This document shows positions 47,955-58,289 of a stretch of 64,000 nt of DNA, in pieces. A program made the translations under genes and the position numbers. The DNA is taken from positions 25,207,172 through 25,271,171 of the forward strand of contig JAULJL010000004.1 in NCBI GenBank assembly GCA_030761205.1. Direction: 5' to 3'. Source of the stretch: Fremontodendron californicum. Taxonomy: Eukaryota > Streptophyta > Magnoliopsida > Malvales > Malvaceae. The stretch's first letter is position 1, and each line of letters starts with the position of its first letter. The notes under the pieces were generated by a model, which saw only the letters and a list, made by a program, of their open reading frames with translations, made no database searches and was not told where the DNA came from.

Positions 47955-50693
47955 CCGGGTTTGCCGGGAAGCACGATAACATTTTTCGACATATGCTATT
48001 TATATGATTCCTCACATGAATAATTCATTTCAAATAATGATGTGTGCATGTGATCATGATGTGATTATGAATATTTTATGATGATGCAATTTTGTTGATT
48101 TTGCCATGTCATTCATATGCCATGTCATTCACATGCCATGTCATTCATTATGCCATGTCTTTCATATGCCATGTCATTCATATGCCATGTAATTCATTAT
48201 GCCATGTCATTCATTATGCCATGTCATTCATTATGTCATGTCATTCATATGCCATGTCATTCATTATGCTATGTCATTCATTATGCCATGTCCTTCATTA
48301 TGCCATGTCATTCATTATGCCATGTCCATTCATTATGCCATGTCGTTCATTATGCCATGTCATTCACATGCCATGTCATTCATTAAGCCATGTCCTTCAT
48401 ATACCATGTCATTCATATGCCATGTCATTCATTATGCCATGTCATTCATATGCCATGTCATTCATAGGCCATGTCATTCATTATGCCATGTCATCCATAT
48501 ACCATGTCATTCATATGCCATGTCATTCACATGCCATGTCATTCATTTTGCCAAATCATTCATTAGGCCATGTCATTCACATGCCATGTCATTCACATGC
48601 CATGTCATTCATTATGCCATGTCATTCACATGCCATGTCATTCATTATGCCATATCATTCATATGCCATGTCATTCATATACCATGTCATTCATTATGCC
48701 GTGTCATTCACATGCCATGTCATTCATATGCCATGTCATTCACATGCCATGTCATTCATTATGCCATGTCATTCATATGCCATGTCATTCATATGCCGTG
48801 TCATTCACATGCCATGTCGTTCATTATGCCATGTCATTCTTATGCCATGTCATTCATTATGCCATGTCATTCAATTACCATGTCATTCATATGCCATGTC
48901 ATTCACATGCCATATCCTTCATATGCCATGTTATTATTATGCCATGTCATTCACATGCCATGTAATTCATTATGCCATGTCATCCATATTGCCATATCAT
49001 TCGCATGTCATGTCATCCATATGCTATGCCATTCACATGTCATGTCATCCATATTGCCATGTCATTCGCATGCCACGTCATTCATATTGCCATGTCATTC
49101 TTATGTCATGTCATTCATTCACATGTCATGCCATCTAGATTAGGCCATGTCATTAGCATGCCATGTCATTCATATGCCATGTCCTCCACTTATATCATCT
49201 AGATTATGCCATGTCATTCATTCACATGTCTGTCACTCATTATGCCATGTCATTCATATGTCATGTCATTCACATGCCATATCATCATTATGCCATGTCA
49301 TCATTATTCCATGTCATTCCTTTGTGCCATGTCATTCATATGCCATATCATTCATTCACATGTCATGTCATTCATTATGCCATGTCATTCGTATGTCATG
49401 TCCTTCACATGCCATATCATCAAAATTTTTCATGTCATTCACGTGCCATTCACTCATATGCCATGTCATTCACATGCCATGTCATTCATTATGTCATTTC
49501 ATTCATATGCCATGTCATTTCATTCATATGTCATATCATTCTTTCACATGCCATGTCATTCATATGCCATATCATTCTTTCACATGCCATGTCATTCATT
49601 ATGTCATGTCATTCATATGCCATGTCATTCATATGCCATGTCATTCATATGCCATGTCATTCATTATGCCATGTCATTCATATGCCATGTCATTTTGTTT
49701 GCCATGTCGATTTCATTCACATGACATTCATTCTTATGCCATGTCATTTATATGTCATGTCATTCGTTTGCCACATCATTTACATGTCACGACATTCACC
49801 CTCATGCTATGTCATTTTCGTGCCATGTCATTCGTATGCCATGCCATTTTGTTTGCCATGTCGATTTCACTCACATGACATTCATTTCTTTATGCTATAT
49901 CATAATTTATTTTATCATGTCATAATAAAATGTTTGTCATACCATGGTAAATATGCATGCTCATTTAATCTTTATATTAGTAACATTTTTGCATAGTCAT
50001 GATCATTTTCTATGATTTTCAAAATACATGAAAAACAAATAATATTTTTTTTAAATCAAAATTATTCCCGAATTAAAATAATTCATGAATTCTTTGTTGG
50101 GTCTGCAGGGGAGGATATCATCAATTATCATTAACAACGGAATATCTTCTTTAAAACGAGGGCGATTCGGAGAATTTCAAAATCAAGGAAAATTTTCGTA
50201 TTTTGCCGAGTCTGTAGAAAAATATGGGAAATTTTATGCTAGTGAATTCCGGATCATTTTCAAATAAAATATGATTTTTTAGGGAATTATTTTTAAACGC
50301 CAAATTCAAAACCGACTGTTTACCAAGACTCGAGATAACACGTGAATAATAAGGTGTCGTTTTCTACGGGCGTCGTAGGGGTGCTAATCCTTCCTCGCGC
50401 GTAACCGACTCCCGAACCCTCACTTGTTTTCTCTAGTTCAAAGTGCAGACTTTAAAATTGATTTAAAAAATGTTTTAATTAATTTTAAAATGATTTTATA
50501 AAAACAGGTTTTTAATAGGTGGCCGATCACACCTAGCCAAAAAAGGTTGGTGGCGACTCTATTTCTTTTTTCGAGGTCGTTTTCATACCTTCGACCTTTT
50601 ATTTCAAGAGGAATTAAGTCGTCTTTTCCTCTGTTTGGTTTTCCCCCTCACTCGAGCGGGGTTCCTTCCCCCGGGAGGGATCACGTATCGACA
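47955..50693 (+). mobile_element. LTR tail E (3' part of a related LTR) with an expanded minisatellite
   Basis: It begins inside an LTR (CCGGGTTTGCCGGGAAGC, compare 51710 in F) right at the end of LTR D, and runs through the minisatellite and conserved core (50324-50425) to ATCGACA at 50693. The terminal 60 bp differ from other family members (GC-rich), so the exact end is less sure. D probably inserted into this LTR. Confidence 0.6.
48103..49880. repeat. 16/17-bp minisatellite (CCATGTCATTCATATG), over 100 units
   Basis: Units CCATGTCATTCATATG, CCATGTCATTCACATG (16 bp) and CCATGTCATTCATTATG (17 bp) are interspersed over 1.8 kb. A founder-like motif stands in other LTRs (47085-47230, 51960-52230). 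No unit contains a stop in any forward frame, so long frames (up to 348 codons, His/Cys/Met-rich) occur in all three phases; I regard none as a gene. Confidence 0.95.
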
Positions 50694-53004
50694 CATATCA
50701 TTCTCAACTTGATTTTTGGCTAAGACCAATCAATGGTCTATAGCCAAAGTCTCTTGTGCAAACTAGTTGGAAAAATAATGGTTTGTAGGTTGGATATCCT
50801 GATTTTCAACAATATTTTCACCGTACATCTTTTGTCAAAATAAAAAGATTTTTTAATCCCATTTAGTAGACCCTTAGAGAAGTCTCTGGTATTTTTTTCT
50901 AGGATTTTTAGGACTTTCCATTAAGGGTTGAAAAATAGTTTTCTGTAAAACAGATTTTAGTTTGCTATTCTATTTTTAAGGCAACTTTAGCCTAGGAATT
51001 TTTAGTCCGAATTAAAAAATGATTTAACCTCATTTATTTCATCATTTCTTGAGTCTAAACTGATTTTTCTAGAATTTTTTGAATTTTTTATAAAGGTCAA
51101 AGAAATAGCTATTTAAAACCGGTTTTTAGAGTCAAAATGAGCCTTTTTTAAAACCAACAAATTTCTGATTTTTATTTGTAAAAAAAGAGGTGCTGGTTGA
51201 AGTTATTAGCTACTGTTTTAGGATGTTTTCTATATTATCTAAAGGATAAAAATTGGTTTCACAAAGATCGGGTCATGGGTAGTCAACTCGGGTTTTAAAA
51301 AAATAGAAAACTAGATTTTTTTATGGGGGCATTCCGCCATGGGGTCTTTTTGATCAAAAAATTGCATTTTTCCTTAATCTGAGCCCAAAGTCATTTGGTT
51401 TAGAAATCCAATTTATGTTTATTTCAAAGGTAGTCGAATACCTTTTCAGGTGTACGGATGTCCTTACTTCAAGGGAGAAATGCATCTTCATGCATTGCAT
51501 ATTTTAAAATGTTTTTATTTAATTTGACATAAAAATGTGCTTTTCGGTTTCCTAAACATTTGGCGAAAATTAGTTCCTAATCTTTGTCGGGTTTGCCGGG
51601 GAGGTTAGGAAATTATTCAATGCACGTGGTTATGAAATCAAAAGGTATGGTTTTCATTTTAGTCGGAATTATATACGTGTCATGCGAAAAGATATTTTTC
51701 CAAAGCTTTGTCGGGTTTGCCAGGGAGTTCGGTAAAATATCCTGACATGTGTCATTTATATAATTTCATCAAGAAGAAAATTTATGAAAATGATTTCAAA
51801 ATAATGATGTGTGCATATTCCATGATGTCTACATTTGTCATCTTAATCATGGGAATTCTATGTTTATAAATATTCCATGATGATGTCATTTTATGATCTA
51901 ATATTCATGTTGCCATTTTGATCATAGTGTAATTGTGAATATTCTATGATGATGTCATTTTTATGATTGTTGCTTATGTCATATATGCCATATCATTAAT
52001 TCTTTTGCCATGTCATAATAGGATTTGTCATGCCATTAATTCATATGCCATGACATTAATTCTTTTACCATGTCATTAAGATTTTGCCATGTCAAGCATG
52101 ACATCTCATTAATTCTTTTGCCATATCATTTAGATTTTGCAATCTCAAGCATGCCATGTCATTCATTCTTTTGGCCATGTCATTTAGATTTTGCCATGCC
52201 ATTAATTCTTTTGCCATGTCATAATAAATGTTTGCAATGCCATGATAATTGTACATGTTGTTTAAATTACATTTGCATCTTAGTATTGATTTGTATATTC
52301 ATGACCATTTTTTTATGATTTAAAATGCATGAAAAATAATTAATAATTTTTTATAAAACAAGGTTATTCCCGAGTTAAAATAATTCATGAGTTCTCTGCT
52401 GGGTCTACCGGGGAGGATATCATCAATTATCATTAACGACGGAATATCTTTTTTTCAAAAAAAAAGGATGATTCGGAGAATTTTCAAAATAAATAAAAAT
52501 TTCTATGTTTTGCCGGGTTTGCCGGGGAATATAGAAAAAATTTGTGTTAATAAATTCAGGATCATTCTCAAATAATATAATTGTTTTTTTTTAACAGGAA
52601 TTATTTTTTAAATATCAAAAATAAAATCGACTTTTATCGAGATTCAAGATAACACACGATTAATAAGGTACCATTTTATACGGACGTTGTGGGGGTACTA
52701 ATCCTTCCCCACACGTAATCGACTCCCGAACCCGCACTTGTTTTCTCTGGTTCAAAGGGCAGACTTCAAAATTGGTTTTCAAAATGTTTTAATTAATTTG
52801 AAAATATTTTACAAAATCGATTTTAATAGGTGACCGATCACAGCTAGCCAAAAAAATATTGGTGACGACTCCATTTCTTTTCCGAGGTTGTTTTCAAACC
52901 CTCAATTTTAATCTAAGAGGAATTAAGTCATCTTTTCCTCTCTTTTTCCCACACATATTATTATTTTTAAATGTCGCTTAACAGTCGTGAGATTCGTTAC
53001 GACA
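50694..53004 (+). mobile_element. LTR tail F (3' part of a related LTR)
   Basis: It begins inside an LTR (CATATCATTCTCAACTTGAT, compare 45981 in D), carries three or four GGGTTTGCCGGGGA-type motifs (51585, 51710, 52396, 52510), a short CATGTCATTAATTCTTTTGC repeat (51960-52230) and the conserved core (52638-52737), and ends GTTACGACA at 53004. E probably inserted into it. Confidence 0.65.
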
Positions 53005-53143
53005 AAAGCATCATTGAAAGAACTCATCAATCCAAAAACCTACCGATCATCCATCTGAAAGAACAACCAGACCAATGAACCTCTCAAAAATCCAAACAAA
53101 AAAAAAAGAAAAAAAAAAAGAGATTAGAAATACATGGATGGGA

Positions 53144-53416
53144 TCAATGATGGCCATGTTCCTTGGCGTGCTGCAAGTGCTCGACATGGCGACCCTCGTT
53201 GGGAAGAGCGACGAGGTAAGAAAACATCATCCCATCGAAGGAGACATTGTAAAGAGGTTTGATGGAGTCTGTCTAAATTTACTTGGCATGGTAATTGTCC
53301 AAACCCCTCTAAACAACTTTCTTCACATAATCCATAGATAGCATCGACTTCATGTAGTTAGGGACTTCCTTCACTTTCATCCCTTTTATCTCGCTGAAAA
53401 CTTTCCTCGACGCCAT
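53144..53416 (-). pseudogene. Dead copy of a small plant mitochondrial-type protein gene (Fb15-like)
   Basis: A minus-strand frame from ATG at 53416 to TGA at 53144 spans 90 codons with no frameshift but three in-frame stops: codon 36 (53309-53311), codon 46 (53279-53281) and codon 48 (53273-53275). Readable parts are MASRKVFSEIKGMKVKEVPN, RGLDNYHAK and FDGMMFSYLVALPNE, ending in a His-rich tail. From memory this resembles a short conserved plant protein labelled fiber protein Fb15, thought to be mitochondrial and ATP-synthase associated. No intron is seen, but family members may lack one and there is no poly(A), so a retrocopy is not proven. Neighbours are transposons only. Confidence 0.6.
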
Positions 53417-53562
53417 TTCTCCGAAGTCCAAATTCAAGCAAACCCTAGCTTCTTTTTTTTTTTTTTTGGTCGTGTGAGGAAATGGAGCAAACCTAAATAG
53501 AAACAGGATGGTTTTGATTTGGGTTAAATATTGATTTATCCGTGTAATATACATTTGGTTTG

Positions 53563-53752
53563 TATTTGATGCACAATCATTGTATAAATCTATACACTGT
53601 CAGTGAAACATATGATATGACACATAATTAATAAACAAACATAAATTTTAAAAATCCTTAAAAATAAATACAGATAACTATACCTTTTAACAGGTGGCAT
53701 CATGTGATTCACTGTCGATGTATAGATCTATACACTGACAGTGCTTCAAATA
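53563..53752. mobile_element. 190-bp MITE with long, self-palindromic terminal repeats
   Basis: The two 43-bp ends pair as inverted repeats at about 35 of 43 positions (TATTTGATGCAC... and TATTTGAAGCAC...). Each contains its own near-palindrome around GTATAGATCTATAC. The flanking TA could be a Tc1/mariner-type duplication, which is inference. No coding sequence. Confidence 0.65.
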
Positions 53753-54326
53753 TAAATCGGTAAGTTTGATACTTAAAAATTAAAATTGCTAATTAGATAT
53801 CTGAACTTTCATTCCGTTCAGTATTTTAGTTTTTGGAAATAACACCGTTAGTTAATTGGTTGATATAGTTAGAACATCCAATCAAATTATGACACGTGAC
53901 ATAAATCCTAACCAACACCTTATTATTTTGTGGATCCATCTTCATGTCAAATAAATAAAAAATAATTTTTTATAAAAAAATCTAAAATTAAAATAATTTG
54001 GAATATAAAAATAAAAAATTGGAAAAGTTAAAATAAAAATAAAAAATGAGAGAGAGTGAGGGAAAGGGAAGGGTAGAGGGAAAGCCAGCGGGCCATTGAT
54101 CGGACTAGCTGGAGGCAAATCTATCATTGATATGCTTCGGGTAGGCTAGATCGATGAGACCGTTGCAATTTTAAAAAAAATGTAAAGGGAAGGATTCGGG
54201 AGAGAGATGGAAAGGAGAAAATGAAGATGGGAAGAGGGGAAGGGGAGGGGTCACTAGATCTGTCTTGGGCCAGCCAGATTGGCAGTCAACCGACCAGCCG
54301 CCCACCCCTTCCTTTCCTCTCTCTTT
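53753..54326. other. Spacer without recognised gene
   Basis: AT-rich sequence followed by a GA-rich stretch (54040-54250) and a CT-rich end. I see nothing coding. Confidence 0.6.
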
Positions 54327-54766
54327 TTTCATAACGATCTCGTGACCGCGAAATGTCGTTGGGGTGGAAAAGATAATGAGTCCTCGATAATAATGGTGGG
54401 TTTTGAAAAACCTCGAAAAAGGGGAGTCGCCATCGATCTTTTTGGCGAGGTATGATGGCCACCTATTAAAACCGATTTTTGTGAAGAAATTTAAAATTAA
54501 TTAAAATATTTTAAAAACTAATTTTAAAGTCCACATATAAAACCATAGAAAAACAATTACGAGTTCGGGAGTCGGTTATGTGTAGGGAATGTATTAGCAC
54601 CCCCACAACGCCCGTATAAAATAGTACCTATTAATCATATGTTATCTTTGGTCTCGATGAAAGTTGGTTTTAAGTCTCGGTATTTAAAATAATTCCCTTA
54701 AAAAATAGTCAAATTATTAAAAAATGATTTGGAATTTGTTACCACCAAATTTACTATACTCCTCGG

Positions 54767-55289
54767 TAGACCTGTCCAAAGGTCGGGCTACCCGCCCAAG
54801 CCCAAAGGTATGCCCAATATTTGGGAGGGCTTGGACAAAAGTATTAGGCCTGAAAAATGGGTTTCGGCAAAAAATGGGTCGGGCCTTGGCTCAAACATTC
54901 AAGGCCGGAGCCCTACCCAACCCAGCCTGTTTTCTAATTAAATAATATATTATTTTTATTTATATATATTATGTCATTTATGTCATATAAAGATTAAATA
55001 TATAATATTATAGTGTAAATATTAAAAATATGTTAAGTTATCCATGTTTAAGAACTTAATAAAAGCAAAATATATAAAATTACTAAAGATTAAATAAAAA
55101 ATAATATGTTTTTTTAATTATTTAAAAAAAAATAAAATGGGCGGGCCTAAACAGGTTTGAGCTATCCATTTACAAATATGGGTGGGCTTGGGCAAAGTTT
55201 GAGGCCCATATTTCGGGCCGGGCTTGGGCAATCATATATGGTGTTGATACCATACATAGGCTCGGCCTGAACCCGGCCCATAGACTCTA
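54767..55289. mobile_element. Non-autonomous hAT element (523 bp)
   Basis: Ends TAGACCTGTCCAAAGG and, inverted, TAGAGTCTATGGGCCGGG; perfect 8-bp target duplication CTCCTCGG (54759-54766 and 55290-55297). GC-rich subterminal GGGCTTGGGC motifs surround an AT-rich centre. Two overlapping 70-codon frames at its left end are not genes. Confidence 0.92.
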
Positions 55290-55639
55290 CTCCTCGGCAA
55301 ACCTGGCAAAATCATTTCTAAATCATCCATATCATTTTCTTTTTCTTTTTCTTGATGCGGTAAACCGCAGAGAACTCATGAATTATTTTAACTCGGGAAC
55401 ATTGTCTTATTTCATTATTAAAAATCAAAATCGATTTTCATGCATTACAAAATCGATAACTATTGAATATAAATATGCAAAACTATAATGTAACCACAAA
55501 CATGAAAATGAAATAAAAACGTTGAAAACAAAATAGAAAGACAAACAAACAAACGGAAAAATGTATTTCCCCTTTCCACGAGGGATATCCGAATACCCAT
55601 AGGGAGGATATCCAACTATCCTAGAAGAAACTTTAATCG

Positions 55640-55890
55640 GACTTGAAAACGGATTTGAAGGTTTAAAAAAAGGGTAATCGGAGGTTTTGGAAAACGGTAA
55701 GGTTTTAAAAATGGTAATCAAAGGTTTTAAAAAATGGCAACCGAGAGGTTTAAAAACAATATCGGAGGTATTGAAAAAAAAATGTTCGGAGGTCTTGAAA
55801 AACGGTAACCCGGAGGTTTAAAAATGGTGCACGAAGGTCTTGAAAAGAAAATGTCCGAAGATCTTTAAAAAAAATGCCCGGAGGTCTTGA
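55640..55890. repeat. Degenerate CGGAGGTYTT short repeats in LTR G
   Basis: At least seven boxes such as CGGAGGTTTT, CGGAGGTCTTGAAAA and GCCCGGAGGTCTTGAG, about 30 bp apart, on the same strand as the GCCCGGAGGTCTTA boxes of the X/Y arrays. Confidence 0.7.
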
Positions 55891-56269
55891 GAAGTTGTTT
55901 TTGGACTTAAAATGTTTTCGGGAAAACAAATGGTGGTTAGGAAATTTTAGTCCATAATCACGTAATATGACCTAAGAGAGTTTGATATGCCCCGATATAT
56001 CAAGAGAACAAAAAATGAACTTGGTTACGGGCTATTACTTAATCTGAACCAAGAATTCTCGGGGGGAGTTTGAAAAAACTGTTTTTTGTAACAACAGGGC
56101 GGAGAGGAAAAATTAACACATACTCACATAATCTGACCTAGGAGTAAGTTTAATATACCCGGTATATCATGAGAATACAAAAGAATCTTGGTTATGTACC
56201 ATTACTTCATCCGAACCAAGAATTACCAAGAGCGTTTTTCAAAAACTGTTTTTGGGTGACAACAGGGCA

Positions 56270-57640
56270 TGTCATAACGAACTCGCGACCGCTAATGATC
56301 TTAGGGGTTAAAAAGATAATAAGTCCTCAACAAATAATGGGTTTTGAAAAAACCTCGAAAAATTGGAGTCGTCACCGATCTTTTTGGCTAGGTGTGATCG
56401 GTCACCTATTAAAACCTATTTTTGTAAAAAAAAATAATAATAATTTAATTAAAATCTTTTGAAAAACTAACTTTAAAGTCCACGTTTAAGATCACAGAGA
56501 AACAAAAGTGGGTTCGAGAATCGGTTACGTGCGGGGAAAGTGTTAGCACCCCCACAATGCCCGTATAAAACAGTACTTTATTAATCATGTCTTATCATTA
56601 AGTCTCGATGAAAGTTGATTTTAGTTTCGATATTTTAAAATAATTCACTTTTAGAAAACTAACATATTATTTCAACAATGATTCGGAATTTATTACCACC
56701 AAATTTTCTATATTTTCTAGCAAACCCAGTAAAACATAGAATTTTTCTTCATTTAAACAAATCATCTGCATCATTCTCTTTTTCTTAAAAAATAATATTT
56801 CGTTGTTAATGATAATTGATGAAATCCTTCCCAGCAAACCCGGTAGAGAACTCATGAATTATTTTAACTCGAGAACATTACCTTGTTTTATTAGTAAAGC
56901 ATTAATTCTCATATGCATTAAAACTCATTTATTATGAACATGGATATGCAAAACCTTATTAATATGCAAACATAAGAGAAGTAATCTGATTACTAATTAT
57001 CACATGGCATAAACAAGAAATTAACATGAACATCAATCATTAAATAACATAAACAAAAATCATATGAACATTAATTATCAAATAACACGAACATGAAATT
57101 AACATGAACATGAACATCAATCATTAAATATCGTAAACAAAAATCATATGACCATTAATTATAAAATGACATGAACATGAAATATGCATACAACATTGAT
57201 TTAAGATTCTTTTATCATGTATTTTTTATATATATGAAATTACATAAATGGCATGCGTCAAAAATATTTAACTGAACACCCCAGCAGACTCGGCAAAGCT
57301 TGGAAAAACATTCTTTCGCCTAACACTTACATAATTCCGAATAAAACGAAAATCATACTTCATGATTACATGAACACTCACGATAGAAAATTTCTTGTTC
57401 TCCCTGGCAAACCCGACAAAGCCTAGGAAATTATTCTCTCGCCTAATATTATGTAACTAAGCAATGTATGTTTTTTTTTATGAAAAATCGTAAAACGTTT
57501 TTAGAAAACATGAAATGCACTAAAATAAGATCATTATTGAAATGTGTTTCTCTCTTGAAGAGAGGGCATCCGAATACTTATAGGGGTATTCGAATACCTT
57601 TGAGGAAACTTAAATTGGACTTAGCAAATGATGAATTTTT
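56270..57640 (-). mobile_element. LTR piece H, diverged family member
   Basis: The minus-strand LTR end TGTCATAACG is at 56270, the conserved core at 56510-56610, with GGGTTTGC-type motifs inverted at 56830, 57280 and 57400, and a CCGAATAC block at 57570 shared with G. The right side is lost at about 57640. Its intact end against the interior of G suggests insertion of H into G. Confidence 0.6.
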
Positions 57641-58205
57641 TGGCATGGGCCTCCTTGCTCTCTCTTGTTTTTCTCTTTAACCACCAAAGAGAATTGTTCT
57701 CCAAGTAAACACAAGCCTAAGAGAAAGAAACACAAGATTCTTGTTTTCAAGAAACCCTTTACCGAAAACACCATAAGAGAGAAAAAGTTCTCTAGTTAGG
57801 CACATACAAGGATTGTTGCTTTTACTTTGGACTTCAAGGAGTCATCTTGCTAGCACGAGAGTGTGTCTACCTTGGAAAGGTCCTTGAATTGGATTGTGTG
57901 GATTACTGTTAGAGGCCTAACACTTGGGAGGCTTGATGGATTGATTCAACCTCTTGATGATAAAGTTCTTTGGGCAAATCTTAAAAAGTTCACTTGAGAT
58001 TACTATATCTCAAGGAGGTATAATTCTTGATCACATTGTTGCAATCTTGCATTGTCTTTAATCACATTAAAATTTGTAAGTATGATCTTTAGAGGATTCG
58101 GCTATTGAATGTTTTTAAGATCATGTTTTCACTGCACATCTTAAATTGTTTATATGTTTTATATTATGCTTGTTTTTGTCTAAGCATGTATGTCGAATTC
58201 CCTTC
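57641..58205 (+). mobile_element. 3' part of a copia-type LTR, diverged
   Basis: It resembles 34400-34763 in order: GGATTACTGTTAGAGGCC, GAGGATTCGG, a CACTGCACAT block and a final TAAGCATG-TCGAATTCCC close to GAGCATG-CGAATCCC of the copia LTR end. No coding sequence, and no start is visible. Similarity is judged by eye. Confidence 0.5.
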
Positions 58206-58289
58206 AAGATTTGGACACTTTAGGTCAAGTCATTTTGGGTAGAGGAAAAATTAGAAAATTTTCAAGTTTTGGTCATTTTAGGTTCAGAT

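Larger units (their letters stand above)
54327..56269 (-). mobile_element. LTR piece G, diverged family member
   Basis: The minus-strand LTR end is at 54327 (CATAACGATCTCGTGACCGC, compare H at 56270), then the conserved core (54563-54662), motifs such as CTCCTCGGCAAACCTGGCAA, and a stretch of CGGAGGT repeats. It is interrupted by a hAT element at 54767-55289 and cut at 56269 where H begins. An AACTGTTTTT-AACAACAGGGC block occurs twice (56078 and 56244). Confidence 0.6.

Noticed and set aside
48092..49138. A 348-codon frame and two overlapping long frames
   Set aside because: They arise because 16/17-bp repeat units have no stops in any phase; frame is not favoured in any way.
53075..53341. 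An 88-codon plus-strand frame near the pseudogene
   Set aside because: It is the antisense of the Fb15-like pseudogene; the minus strand shows the recognisable protein.
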